Below, piece after piece: positions 18,056-26,746 of a stretch of 64,000 bases of DNA (within the stretch, counting starts at the first letter, position 1; the number at the start of each line of letters is the position of its first letter). The notes beneath the pieces were generated by a model. It did no database searches. It saw only the letters and a program-made list of their open reading frames with translations, and was not told the DNA's origin. Source of the DNA: Alistipes sp. (GTDB lineage Bacteria > Bacteroidota > Bacteroidia > Bacteroidales > Rikenellaceae); contig JALENN010000010.1 in the NCBI GenBank assembly GCA_022767745.1, forward strand, positions 1 through 64,000. Direction: 5' to 3'. Both the position numbers and the translations under genes were made by a program.

Positions 18056-18559
18056 ATGATGGAACAGAAGGAACAGGAATTTACCCGATTGGTTGAAAGG
18101 CACAAGGCCGTTGTATATACCGTCTGCTATATGTTTTCCGGTAGCAGGGAGGAGGCGGAGGACCTTTTTCAGGATGTGCTGGTGCGGCTTTGGAAAGGAT
18201 ATGACACATTCCGCGGAGAGTCGGATGTCAGGACATGGATCTACCGTGTAAGTCTCAACACCTGCATTAACGGACAAAAGAGAAAAAGAAAGGACGCGGC
18301 GCATATACCGTTAAGCGTGGATGTCGATTTCTTTGGAGAAATAAGCGACAGGACAATGCAGGTAAGACGTCTGTATGACCGAATAAACCGCCTCGGGCTT
18401 GTCGACCGTGCCCTGATACTCTTGTGGCTCGAAGGGTTGTCTTATGAGGAAATCGGGGCGGTCATAGGCATTTCCGTAAAGAATGTCTCCTTCCAGCTCT
18501 ACCGGATCAAAGAGAAACTTAAGAAAATGAACCCCAAAATCAATGGCTATGAAGAATGA
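18056..18559 (+). CDS. ECF-type RNA polymerase sigma-70 factor
   Basis: 167 residues. Region 2 lies at about residues 8-75 (VERHKAVVYTVCYMFSGSREEAEDLFQDVLVRLWKGY, with the DLFQDV pattern), and region 4 at about 105-160 (RALILLWLEGLSYEEIGAVIGISVKNVSFQLYRIKEKLKK). The spacing is that of group 4 factors. The last 17 bp overlap the next gene, a membrane protein, which is probably its regulator or sensor. Two adjacent ATG codons (18056, 18059) leave the start uncertain by one codon. Unlike many Bacteroidota ECF factors there is no FecR/SusC pair nearby. Confidence 0.93.
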   Translation: MMEQKEQEFTRLVERHKAVVYTVCYMFSGSREEAEDLFQDVLVRLWKGYDTFRGESDVRTWIYRVSLNTCINGQKRKRKDAAHIPLSVDVDFFGEISDRTMQVRRLYDRINRLGLVDRALILLWLEGLSYEEIGAVIGISVKNVSFQLYRIKEKLKKMNPKINGYEE

Positions 18560-19142
18560 CAATTTATCCGTGCAAGATGAACTTCAGCAGATGAAGTCGG
18601 ATTATGAGTATCTCAAGGCAGATATGGACAGGCAGGTGATAATCAACCGGCAGCTTATTGAGGCGGTTTTGCGCAGCGATGTCGGTGTGTTGGACTCAAA
18701 CAGGAAAAACACCGTGATTGGTGTCGGTGCGGCGATACTCGTAACGTTGGCGGTTTCCTATATCCGGGGCCTTGACATGAGCCTTGCCGGTATGATTGCT
18801 GCGTTATATGTACTGATGCTTATCGGCTATGTGCTCATATACCGTAAACTCGGGAAGATTGAAGTCGGTACGGACAACGTCCTGTCGACCGTAACCCGAT
18901 TGAGGAAATTCAAACGGAACTACATGATCGTCAATACGCTCTCGTGGGTTCTGGTGGCAGGACTGATGTGTTTTGCATTTCCTGAGATTCGCGCTACATT
19001 CAGCACTTCGTGGCTCGGTATTGCAGCCGTAACCTTCATGGGTGTCGCTGTTCTTGCGGGCATCTGTATTCAGTACTTTGTTGACAGAAAGGTGCTCGGT
19101 GCTTGCGACGATATAATTGACCGCCTGAAGGACAGGTCATGA
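18543..19142 (+). CDS. Membrane protein coupled to the ECF sigma factor, possible anti-sigma
   Basis: 199 residues, no family recognised. The N-terminus (about 1-45) is a charged amphipathic helix likely to form a coiled coil (QDELQQMKSDYEYLKADMDRQ). Four membrane segments follow, at about 60-76, 82-99, 136-150 and 159-178, with a short C-terminal helix (CDDIIDRLKDRS). It overlaps the sigma gene by 17 bp, so translation is coupled. The layout (soluble N-terminal helix plus membrane anchor) fits a sequestering anti-sigma factor, but this is inferred from context. ATG 18549 is an alternative start. Confidence 0.65.
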   Translation: MAMKNDNLSVQDELQQMKSDYEYLKADMDRQVIINRQLIEAVLRSDVGVLDSNRKNTVIGVGAAILVTLAVSYIRGLDMSLAGMIAALYVLMLIGYVLIYRKLGKIEVGTDNVLSTVTRLRKFKRNYMIVNTLSWVLVAGLMCFAFPEIRATFSTSWLGIAAVTFMGVAVLAGICIQYFVDRKVLGACDDIIDRLKDRS

Positions 19143-19175
19143 CTGGCCCATCGTAAAGAGCGGCAATAAATCGGA

Positions 19176-19212
19176 CAGGAAGGAAGCCTCGCGGTTTCCT
19201 TCCTGCTTTTTC
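19176..19212 (+). terminator. Terminator of the sigma/membrane-protein operon
   Basis: Perfect 10-bp stem CAGGAAGGAA / TTCCTTCCTG followed by CTTTTTC, 33 bp past the stop at 19142. Confidence 0.8.
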
Positions 19213-19372
19213 ATAATACAGATGGCCATGCGCCCAACTTCATCGTATCCGCCAATTTAGGTTGCTGCTGTTCGGGAAAATCTGCTGCTCCATGACGACA
19301 TGCCCGATTTATTTGAATGTGGAATAAGACAAGAAAAAGTATACTTTAGCAACCATTTTCGCATATTATTGT

Positions 19373-19380
19373 TATATTTG
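19373..19380 (+). promoter_or_regulatory. Promoter -7 element of the MarR/efflux operon
   Basis: TATATTTG, perfect consensus, 19 bp before the MarR ATG. AGGAG occurs 6 bp upstream of that ATG. Confidence 0.55.
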
Positions 19381-19399
19381 CAGCCGTAAAACAGGAGCC

Positions 19400-19831
19400 A
19401 TGTCGGAAGAGTTGTTGATAACGAGTGTTGGTAAACTGCGGAATCTCCTGCACCGTGTATTGAAGTCGCGATACGCGGCCGAAGCAGATGTGAAACTTAC
19501 GGTCGAGGAGTTCATACTGTTGAATATGATCGAGGCCCATACCGATCAGATTCTGCAGAATATCGCCATTGCCACCGGCAAAAACAAGTCGGTCGTAATG
19601 CGTATGATAGATTCTCTCGAGCAGAAAGGGCTTGCCAAACGTACGGTCAATCCCGATGACCGACGTGAAAATCTGTTGAGCATAACCGATTGCGGAGCCG
19701 TTGTGTTGTCGCAGTACCGTCAGATCGAAAAACGACTTTCGAGTGAACTGTTGAGCGATATTCCCGCCGATAAGATAGCTTGCTTCTTTGAAGTTGCCGA
19801 ACTGGTTGCAAGACGTGCGGGGAACAAGTAA
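19400..19831 (+). CDS. MarR-family transcriptional regulator
   Basis: 143 residues. Winged-HTH core at about 45-100: QILQNIAIATGKNKSVVMRMIDSLEQKGLAKRTVNPDDRRENLLSITDCG, with the DDRR wing typical of MarR. Members usually repress an adjacent efflux operon and release DNA on binding phenolic or hydrophobic ligands. It lies 58 bp upstream of the TolC/EmrA/EmrB-like genes on the same strand and is almost certainly their regulator. An AGGAG sequence 6 bp before the ATG supports this start. Confidence 0.93.
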   Translation: MSEELLITSVGKLRNLLHRVLKSRYAAEADVKLTVEEFILLNMIEAHTDQILQNIAIATGKNKSVVMRMIDSLEQKGLAKRTVNPDDRRENLLSITDCGAVVLSQYRQIEKRLSSELLSDIPADKIACFFEVAELVARRAGNK

Positions 19832-19889
19832 CTTAATTTTTTTTGTGATAATGATTGCCATTGTCGATTATTTGTAATAACAACTATTT

Positions 19890-21218
19890 ATGAGGCGTAT
19901 TGTGATGCTGCTCGCTACCCTGCCTTTTCTTGCGGTTGCCGAGGTGTCGGCGCAGACAGGTGAACGGGTTATGACTTTAGGCGAGCTATATGTTTTGGCC
20001 GACGAACAAAGCAAGACCATAAAAATCTTTGAAGCCGCCGTTACGGGAGCCCGACAGGAAGTGTCGGTTGCCCGCAGTGAATATCTTCCGGATGTGGATT
20101 TATCGGCCGCGGCATCCTATAACGGCAATGTTTGGGTTGCGGATCGAGATTTTTCGAACGGCCAGAATTTTGCGGCTCCGCACTTCGGAAACGAATTTTC
20201 AATTGCGGCGTCGCAGGTGGTTTTTGCCGGAGGGGCTATTCGCAACAATATCGAGGCCAGTAAGATCCAGGCGCAGATGTCGGAATGGGATTTGGCCGAG
20301 CAGCGCCAACGCGTATATTTCCTGCTTACGGGTTACTATCTCGATCTTTATAAATACCGCAACCTTCTGTTTGTCTACGACCGCAACATGGCTCAGACGC
20401 TGGAGGTGATCGACGACATGCGTGCCCGCGAGAAGGCTGGCGTTGCTCTCAACAACGACATTACGCGCTATGAAGTACAGTATCGTAACCTCGACTACAG
20501 GCGTACTGAACTGGTAAGTTCCATCGAGATATGCAATAACAGGCTGGTGACGATGCTCGGCCTGCCCCCGCAAACCGAGATCCTGCCCGACACGGCTTTG
20601 CTCTCCAGGCGCTTGCCCAAGCCTATGGAGGCCGAGCTACAGGATTGGGCCGCAGAGCACTCCCCCGCACTGAATCGCGGCCGCCTGACAATCGACATGC
20701 TCAACCGTCGCAAGGGCGTTGTCCGTTCGGGATTCATGCCGCAGATAAGCATAATTGCCGGCGATAATCTTAAGGGCCCCATAACCTATGAAATACCGAC
20801 TCTTGACAACAATATAAACGTATGGTATGTTGGTGTGGGCCTGAAATTCAGCCTCGGAAACATGTATAAGGTCCCCCGCAAGATGGCGCACATCAACACC
20901 TCCATAGTGCAGGCACGCAATGCGCTTGCTTCGGCCGAGGAGAGTGTTTCGCTTGATGTGCGTTCGGCCTATATCCGCTATCTTGATTCGTTCGAGCTGC
21001 TGAAAACGCAGGAAAAGAGCCTGCAGCTCGCACGCGAAAACTATGAGGTTATGGCCAACCGTTATGCGAACGATCTGGTGCTGGTGACCGATCTGGTCGA
21101 TGCCGACAATTTGCGGCTGGCGGCCGAGGTACAGTATGTCAATGCACAAATCAACGTGATATACAATTATTGTAAGTTGCTTTACGAAACAGGAATATTG
21201 AATAAAGATCAAATATGA
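19890..21218 (+). CDS. TolC-family outer-membrane efflux protein
   Basis: 442 residues with a signal peptide (MRRIVMLLATLPFLAVAEVSAQ). Two repeated coiled-coil halves have the TolC-type pattern (EQSKTIKIFEAAVTGARQEVSVARSEYLPDVDLSAAASYNG; later AEESVSLDVRSAYIRYLDSFELLKTQEKSLQLARENYEV). It forms the outer-membrane channel of a tripartite exporter. Its stop overlaps the start of the HlyD-like adaptor (ATGA). With the MFS gene it makes an EmrAB-TolC-like set controlled by the MarR protein. Confidence 0.92.
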   Translation: MRRIVMLLATLPFLAVAEVSAQTGERVMTLGELYVLADEQSKTIKIFEAAVTGARQEVSVARSEYLPDVDLSAAASYNGNVWVADRDFSNGQNFAAPHFGNEFSIAASQVVFAGGAIRNNIEASKIQAQMSEWDLAEQRQRVYFLLTGYYLDLYKYRNLLFVYDRNMAQTLEVIDDMRAREKAGVALNNDITRYEVQYRNLDYRRTELVSSIEICNNRLVTMLGLPPQTEILPDTALLSRRLPKPMEAELQDWAAEHSPALNRGRLTIDMLNRRKGVVRSGFMPQISIIAGDNLKGPITYEIPTLDNNINVWYVGVGLKFSLGNMYKVPRKMAHINTSIVQARNALASAEESVSLDVRSAYIRYLDSFELLKTQEKSLQLARENYEVMANRYANDLVLVTDLVDADNLRLAAEVQYVNAQINVIYNYCKLLYETGILNKDQI

Positions 21219-22249
21219 ACAGCAGGAACAGAAAAATACTACGAAATGTCGTAGTCGTCGCAATAATAGTATGCGGTTTGACATGGGTATGTTCCAGATT
21301 CGTACATCTGGGGCGTGTGGAGTATACCGACAACGCACAGATAAGGCGCAACATGCTGCCGATAAATTCGCGTGTGCAGGGATTTGTTCAGAAGGTCTGC
21401 TTCGATGATTTCCAGTTCGTGCACGAAGGCGATACGCTTGTCGTGATCGAAAGTTCGGAGTACGAGTTAAGGGTTGCGCAGGCCAGGGCCAATTTCCAGA
21501 GGGCGTTGATGGAGAATACGGCGCGTGAGACGGCGATTTCGACGACGGCCAACGACCTGACCGTATCGGATGCCAATATCGAGGAGTTGCGCATACGCCT
21601 TGAGCAGGCGCGAAACGACTTCCGGCGTTATGAGCAGCTGTATGCCCAAAAGGCCGTGACGCGGCAGCAATACGACAATGCAAAGGCCGACTTCGAGGCT
21701 ACCGAGGCCAAATACGACATGCTGGTGCGCAGCAAGAGAAGCAAGGCTCTGGTCAAGGACGAGCAGACACGACGTTTGGAACAGAACCAGACCAACATCG
21801 ATGTGGCGCGTGCCGAGCAGCACTTGGCCGAGCTTAATCTTTCGTATACGGTGATCGTGGCGCCATGCGACGGCGTGACATCGCGCAGGTCGATACAGGA
21901 GGGCCAGCTCATACAGCCCGGACAGACTCTCCTGTCGCTGGTCGAGGACGGTAACGTGTGGGTCATGGCCAATTACAAGGAGACGCAAACAGCAAATATC
22001 CGCGAAGGCATGCCTGTGACAATCAAGGTAGACGCTGTACCGGGTGTGGAGTATTACGGCGAAGTGGAGACCCTGTCCAATGCCACTGGAGCCCAATATT
22101 CGATTATCCCGCAGGACAATTCGGCCGGCAACTTCGTGAAGGTCGAACAGCGTATCCCGGTGAAGGTCGTCTTTACCGACCGCAACAGCCGGGAGAATCT
22201 CTCGCTGTTACGGTCGGGAATGAACGTGGAGTGTGAAGTAAACTATTGA
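21215..22249 (+). CDS. EmrA/HlyD-family membrane-fusion protein
   Basis: 344 residues. One N-terminal membrane span (about 9-27), a biotinyl-lipoyl-like half motif (DNAQIRRNMLPINSRVQGFVQKVCFDDFQFVHEGDTLVVI), a long alpha-hairpin (about 80-205), the second lipoyl half (YTVIVAPCDGVTSRRSIQEGQLIQPGQTLLSLVEDGNVWVMANYKE) and a beta-barrel end. It bridges the inner-membrane MFS pump and the TolC channel. ATGA overlap with the TolC gene; the MFS start follows within 6 bp of its stop. Confidence 0.93.
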   Translation: MNSRNRKILRNVVVVAIIVCGLTWVCSRFVHLGRVEYTDNAQIRRNMLPINSRVQGFVQKVCFDDFQFVHEGDTLVVIESSEYELRVAQARANFQRALMENTARETAISTTANDLTVSDANIEELRIRLEQARNDFRRYEQLYAQKAVTRQQYDNAKADFEATEAKYDMLVRSKRSKALVKDEQTRRLEQNQTNIDVARAEQHLAELNLSYTVIVAPCDGVTSRRSIQEGQLIQPGQTLLSLVEDGNVWVMANYKETQTANIREGMPVTIKVDAVPGVEYYGEVETLSNATGAQYSIIPQDNSAGNFVKVEQRIPVKVVFTDRNSRENLSLLRSGMNVECEVNY

Positions 22250-22254
22250 CAGCC

Positions 22255-23862
22255 ATGCCGACCGAACATTCCGAAGAGGTCGCGACGGCGCGACGCATCC
22301 TGGTGTGGAAGGATTCAGTGCCCGAGGTGCTGCGGTTTCCGCTGATGCTGTTGATAATTGTCATATACATGCTTTCGGGCGGTGTATACATGTCGGCGGT
22401 TTCGGAAATGTCGGGCAGCCTGTCGTGGATCAAGGAGGATATTCTTATGGCCGGTTATGCATCGATGACCGGACTCACGATCGCCTTTCCGCTGCTGTTC
22501 CGTATCCTTTTCCGTTTTCCCACACGCAGTATTCTGCTGGTTTCGGCCGCAGTATTCATCATCTGTGATTATGTGTGCATGGTGTGCCATTACCTGCCGC
22601 TTGTGGTGCTTATGTCCTTCATCAGCGGATTTTTCAGGATTCTGAGTACGTTCGTTTGCTGGAGTAACCTGCAGCTGCGGATAACGCCTACGCGTGATTT
22701 CGCGGTCTTTTTCCCGTTTCTGTTCACTGTCATACTGGGCAGCGTTCAGCTGACGGATATTGTTACCGGGAACAGTGTTTCGGCTTTCGACTGGCGTGCC
22801 ATGCATCGGCTGACGATCGGGGCGTTCATCGTCGTATTCGCGCTGGTATATTTCGGCATGCGCCGCGGATATCGGCAGGCTCCGTATATCCCGTTCAAGG
22901 GAATAGATTATCTTGGGGGCATTCTGTGGAGCCTGTGGCTGCTGTGTATCATTTTCATTTGTGTCTACGGCGAGCATTACGACTGGTTCGACAGCGAAGA
23001 GATATGTACGGCGGCCGTCTTTGCCGTCATATTGCTGGCCATGTGTCTTGAGCGGGCTGCGTCGATACGCCACCCCTACATCAGCCTTAGGACGTTCTCG
23101 CAGCACAACATGATCCCGATATTCATTCTGTTCGGATGCATGTCGTTGATGTCCACTATGGTATCATCCGTGCAGAATATCTATACGGGTGCGGTTCTTG
23201 GTTTCGATGCCCGCCATAATGCCGATTTGTGCTGGGGTGTCGTCGCGGGAATAGCAGTTGGTGCCGGGGTGTTCTTTGTCGCTCTCAAACGGTGGAAATG
23301 GCGGATTAAAAGTATCGTTCTTGCGGGATTTGTATCGTTCCTGCTCTATCAGATACAACTGTATTTCCTGATTGACGCTTCGACCGAGAAATATATGCTC
23401 TATATGCCCATGGTATTCAAGGGTGCCGGAGTAAGTATCGTATATACGTCGTTGACCTATGCATTGGCCGGCAGCGTGACGTTCGCCTACTATTTCGAGG
23501 CGATGTGCGTTATAGGTTTCATAAGGACAAGTTTCGGCGGGCCGCTTAACTCCGCCATCATAACCCGCCTGCTCAACCACGTGAAACAGGCGGCGACGGC
23601 CGAGCTGGGCAGTTATGTCGATCAGATGCATCCGATGGCCGATTCGTTCACTGCCGTGCTCGGCGAATTCCAACGTCAGATGCTTATGGTAAGCCTGAAG
23701 GAGATTTATGGGTACGCTGCAATTGCGGCTGTGCTGATTCTGCTGGCCATTCTGGCCTCGGATTACAGGCGATACGTCGGTTCTGGCCTTAACGGTATGC
23801 TGAAACTGACGCAGGTGTGGAAGGTTGTCCGCGGCCGGACACAAACTACATTATATGATTAG
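22255..23862 (+). CDS. MFS transporter of the EmrB type
   Basis: About 535 residues with roughly 14 hydrophobic segments, typical of the DHA2/EmrB drug-proton antiporters (LLIIVIYMLSGGVYMSAVSEMSG; GIDYLGGILWSLWLLCIIFICVYGEHYDWF). It is the inner-membrane pump of the preceding TolC-EmrA-like set. A TTG three codons earlier (22246) would overlap the adaptor stop, but ATG 22255 is the more usual start. The C-terminus is cytoplasmic (TQVWKVVRGRTQ). Likely exports hydrophobic toxic compounds; the substrate is not readable from sequence. Confidence 0.9.
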   Translation: MPTEHSEEVATARRILVWKDSVPEVLRFPLMLLIIVIYMLSGGVYMSAVSEMSGSLSWIKEDILMAGYASMTGLTIAFPLLFRILFRFPTRSILLVSAAVFIICDYVCMVCHYLPLVVLMSFISGFFRILSTFVCWSNLQLRITPTRDFAVFFPFLFTVILGSVQLTDIVTGNSVSAFDWRAMHRLTIGAFIVVFALVYFGMRRGYRQAPYIPFKGIDYLGGILWSLWLLCIIFICVYGEHYDWFDSEEICTAAVFAVILLAMCLERAASIRHPYISLRTFSQHNMIPIFILFGCMSLMSTMVSSVQNIYTGAVLGFDARHNADLCWGVVAGIAVGAGVFFVALKRWKWRIKSIVLAGFVSFLLYQIQLYFLIDASTEKYMLYMPMVFKGAGVSIVYTSLTYALAGSVTFAYYFEAMCVIGFIRTSFGGPLNSAIITRLLNHVKQAATAELGSYVDQMHPMADSFTAVLGEFQRQMLMVSLKEIYGYAAIAAVLILLAILASDYRRYVGSGLNGMLKLTQVWKVVRGRTQTTLYD

Positions 23863-24070
23863 GAATTGTCCGTGGGTGTGTTGATCGTTGCTTGAAAAGT
23901 CGGTTGTCTCAATTTGGAGAATGCCGGTTCTGCATGAATCTTCATTTTTCAAATTATCCGTGACGGGCGGCAATGCTGCTGGCGTCGGTGCCCATATTCC
24001 CTGCGTCGGATCTGCTGGTCTAAAGGTTTGATTTTCGACCATGCGCACAATATTTTGGTCATTCCTGCGG

Positions 24071-24078
24071 TATATTTG
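24071..24078 (+). promoter_or_regulatory. Promoter -7 element of the AraC regulator
   Basis: TATATTTG, 27 bp upstream of ATG 24106. The rest of the 243-bp gap before it shows nothing recognisable. Confidence 0.5.
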
Positions 24079-24105
24079 TAAAAAAAGAAATCGTACTAAA
24101 CAACC

Positions 24106-25023
24106 ATGGGCGAACAGGATATAACCGATATTTCACTCACTACGCTGCTCGAGAATTTCGAACGGCGCAAAGAGGATTTCCACTATGGAGGATGTCTCAT
24201 AACGTCGAAGATATGCCTCGACAAGAATGTGCGGCGGATGCTTTTCCGCAAGCCTATACGACTGAATGCATCGTTGATAATACTGTGCTCCAAAGGTTCG
24301 ATATCGCTCACATCGAACCAGACGCACTATACGCTGCGCGAGCATGCCATGTTCATCAACCGCCCTACGGCGATCATACAGGGTGAGGCACAGGAGGACG
24401 CAGAGATATATGTGGCCATGTGGCCCGAGATGTTCATCCAGCAGATAAACGTCGACCTGAAACTCATGACGGGCCTGCTGCTGAAGGTCGACAAGAACCA
24501 GCTGCTGTATCTCGACGACAAGGAGTGGGGCGACATAATGCACTCGTTCAGCGATATATGCACCGAGCAGACCTACCGCAGCGACAGCTTCACGGCCGAG
24601 ATCATACGTTCGGAATTCCGTCTGCTCATATACCGTATCTGCCGTGTCATCGACCACTATACCGACATTAGCGAGATAACGCCCAACCTTGTCCCGCATG
24701 ACCGGCACGAGCGCTATTTTGAGCGGTTCGTGCAGACTCTGTCGCGGCACTACATGCAGGAGCGATCGGTGGGATTCTATGCCGACGAATTGAACCTTAC
24801 ACCCAAATACCTGACAACCGTCATCCGTAAGGCGAGCGGCCGTACGGCGACCGACTGGATCAACAGCTTCGTGATTCTCGAGGCGAAGAACATGCTCAAG
24901 TATTCGGCCCTCAGCATACAGGAGATAGCCTACCGGCTCAACTTCCCCAATCAGTCATTCTTCGGCAAATACTTCAAGAACCATACGGGTAAAACTCCGT
25001 CGGCATACCGCGAGGATGACTGA
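24106..25023 (+). CDS. AraC-family transcriptional regulator
   Basis: 305 residues. The N-terminal half is a cupin-like sensor (ASLIILCSKGSISLTSNQTHYTLREHAMFINRP); the C-terminal half has the double HTH (VGFYADELNLTPKYLTTVIRKASGRTATDWINSF and LSIQEIAYRLNFPNQSFFGKYFKNHTGKTPSAYRE). It stands alone after the Emr-type operon with its own promoter and is followed by a strong bidirectional terminator. Its target may be the efflux genes or itself; nothing in the sequence decides this. Confidence 0.92.
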   Translation: MGEQDITDISLTTLLENFERRKEDFHYGGCLITSKICLDKNVRRMLFRKPIRLNASLIILCSKGSISLTSNQTHYTLREHAMFINRPTAIIQGEAQEDAEIYVAMWPEMFIQQINVDLKLMTGLLLKVDKNQLLYLDDKEWGDIMHSFSDICTEQTYRSDSFTAEIIRSEFRLLIYRICRVIDHYTDISEITPNLVPHDRHERYFERFVQTLSRHYMQERSVGFYADELNLTPKYLTTVIRKASGRTATDWINSFVILEAKNMLKYSALSIQEIAYRLNFPNQSFFGKYFKNHTGKTPSAYREDD

Positions 25024-25080
25024 CCGCTTTGCGGTCTTACGGCTTATCGGCTCATATCGTAGTTAAGTAGTATATGAAAA

Positions 25081-25117
25081 CGGCGGCAGGCTCCTTTTGA
25101 AAGGTAGCCTGCCGCCG
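25081..25117. terminator. Bidirectional terminator between araC-type gene and trpB
   Basis: Perfect 12-bp stem CGGCGGCAGGCT / AGCCTGCCGCCG between two convergent genes. CTTTT follows shortly after on the plus strand, and a short T run follows on the minus strand. Confidence 0.8.
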
Positions 25118-25144
25118 TCGCTTTTACCGGCCGCAGCCGTCGTG

Positions 25145-26506
25145 TCAGATAAGTTTCTCGAGTGAATCCAGCGACTTGCGAATAACCGATTCGGGAACAT
25201 CGTAGTTGACCAGCTTGTTCTCGAAGTACTGCTCGTAGGCATAGAGGTCGATCATGCCGTGGCCCGAGAGGTTGAAGAGTATCGTCTTCGGCGTACCCTC
25301 CTCCTTGGCACGCAGCGCCTCGCGTACGGCGACGGCAACGGCATGCGTCGATTCTGGTGCGGGGATGATGCCCTCGCTCTTGGCGAACATCATGCCTGCC
25401 GAGAAGGTCTCGAGCTGCGGCACCGACTGCGCCTCGATAAGCCCGTCCTTGTAGAGCTGGCTGACGATTGAACCGGCGCCGTGGTAGCGCAAACCGCCGG
25501 CATGTATGTCTGCGGGCTGGAAGTTGTGTCCCAGCGTGTACATGGGCATCAGCGGCGTCATGCCGGCAGTGTCGCCATAGTCGTACTGGAACTCGCCGCG
25601 CGTGAGTTTGGGGCACGATGCAGGCTCGACAGCCACGATGCGCGTCTTCTTGCCATCGCACAGGTTGCGGCGCAGGAAGGGGAATCCTATGCCGGCGAAG
25701 TTCGAGCCACCGCCGAAGCATCCGATCACCACGTCGGGCTCGTCGCCCGCGATCTCCATCTGGCGTATGGCCTCCTCGCCGATGATGGTCTGGTGGAGCA
25801 GCACGTGGTTCATGACGCTGCCCAGGCAGTAGCGAGTCGTTTCGCCGTGCGCCAGGGCTATCTCTACGGCCTCCGAGATGGCGATACCCAGATTGCCCGA
25901 GCAGTCGGGGTCGTGTGCCAGGATGTCGCGTCCCGCCTGCGTCGTGGTACTCGGCGAGGGGATCACGTCGGCACCCCATGCATTCATCATCAGTTTTCGG
26001 TAAGGCTTCTGGTTGTAGCTCACCTTGACCATGTACACGCGCAGGTCTATGTTGAAGTACTGGCAGGCCAGAGCCATGGCGCTGCCCCACTGTCCGCCTC
26101 CGGTCTCGGTCGAGAGGTACTTTATACCCTGCTTGGCGTTGTAGTATGCCTGCGGGATTGCCGTGTTGGGCTTGTGTGAGCCTGCGGGCGACGTACCCTC
26201 GTTCTTGAAGTATATCTTTGCCGGGGTATCGAGCATGCGCTCGAGGTTGTAGGCTCGCACCACTGGCGTCGGACGCCATATCTTGTAGAGGTCCTGCACC
26301 TGCTCGGGTATCTCGATGTAACGTTCGGTGGACATCTCCTGCTTTACCAGTTCCTCGCCGAAGATGCGGCACATGGCCTCGGCCGTAACGGGTTTCTTGG
26401 TGCGGGGATCGAGCGCCGGCATGGGCTTGTTGGGCATGTCGGCAACGATGTTGTACCATGCGGTCGGCATCTCGCTCTCTGACAGTAGAATTTTCTTCGT
26501 TTTCAT
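25145..26506 (-). CDS. trpB: Tryptophan synthase beta chain, TrpB2 type
   Basis: 453 residues, the longer TrpB2 form. The PLP-binding Lys is K112 (GTSPAGSHKPNTA), catalytic Glu is about 134 (STETGGGQWGSA), and the PLP phosphate site is GCFGGGSNF (about 262-270). It joins indole to serine to give tryptophan. No trpA or other trp gene is nearby, so it probably salvages free indole or works with a distant TrpA. Its 5' leader contains a full attenuator: a WWW leader peptide, competing hairpins and a terminator, which shows the gene is under tryptophan-tRNA control. Own promoter at 26692-26724. Confidence 0.96.
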   Translation of the reverse strand: MKTKKILLSESEMPTAWYNIVADMPNKPMPALDPRTKKPVTAEAMCRIFGEELVKQEMSTERYIEIPEQVQDLYKIWRPTPVVRAYNLERMLDTPAKIYFKNEGTSPAGSHKPNTAIPQAYYNAKQGIKYLSTETGGGQWGSAMALACQYFNIDLRVYMVKVSYNQKPYRKLMMNAWGADVIPSPSTTTQAGRDILAHDPDCSGNLGIAISEAVEIALAHGETTRYCLGSVMNHVLLHQTIIGEEAIRQMEIAGDEPDVVIGCFGGGSNFAGIGFPFLRRNLCDGKKTRIVAVEPASCPKLTRGEFQYDYGDTAGMTPLMPMYTLGHNFQPADIHAGGLRYHGAGSIVSQLYKDGLIEAQSVPQLETFSAGMMFAKSEGIIPAPESTHAVAVAVREALRAKEEGTPKTILFNLSGHGMIDLYAYEQYFENKLVNYDVPESVIRKSLDSLEKLI

Positions 26507-26538
26507 GGCAAATTATATTTACACGTTAAAGTTTATAC

Positions 26539-26635
26539 AAACAAAAAGGCCATTGTTCCGAGAAACAATGGCCATATTCCGATTATATATGCACACACAC
26601 CAGATCAGACGTCATTGTTTCTTGTCAACCAATGA
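26539..26635 (-). promoter_or_regulatory. trp attenuator: pause, antiterminator and terminator hairpins
   Basis: On the minus strand: segment 1 TCATTG (26635-26630) can pair with segment 2 CAATGA (26617-26612). Segment 2 GAAACAATG (26621-26613) pairs perfectly with segment 3 CATTGTTTC (26570-26562), the antiterminator. Segment 3 GGCCATTGTT (26573-26564) pairs with segment 4 AACAATGGCC (26557-26548), followed by TTTTTGTTTG, the terminator. Segments 2:3 and 3:4 share the same strand and are mutually exclusive. Segments 1 and 2 overlap the end of the leader reading frame, as required for ribosome-controlled switching. Confidence 0.85.
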
Positions 26636-26671
26636 GCGCCACCACCAGATGTTATGTGAATTGCGATACAT
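26612..26671 (-). CDS. trp leader peptide (three consecutive Trp codons)
   Basis: A 19-codon frame, MYRNSHNIWWWRSLVDKKQ, ending at TGA. Three TGG codons in a row at positions 9-11 are characteristic of trp leader peptides. The frame starts about 15 nt after the predicted transcription start and its stop lies inside the alternative-hairpin region, so a ribosome stalled at WWW would mask segment 1 and let the antiterminator form. The leader peptide is probably not functional as a protein. It ends 105 bp upstream of the trpB ATG. Confidence 0.88.
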   Translation of the reverse strand: MYRNSHNIWWWRSLVDKKQ

Positions 26672-26691
26672 GCTTCAGTACTTTGTTAGTG

Positions 26692-26724
26692 CAAATATAA
26701 TCAAAATTTTTAATGATGTGCAAA
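26692..26724 (-). promoter_or_regulatory. Promoter of trp leader-trpB
   Basis: On the minus strand TTTG (26724-26721), a 21-bp spacer and TATATTTG (26699-26692) fit the Bacteroidota consensus TTTG-N19-21-TAnnTTTG. It lies directly after the stop of the GH109 gene. Confidence 0.75.
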
Positions 26725-26746
26725 ACAATCGCACTTTTTTGCATTT

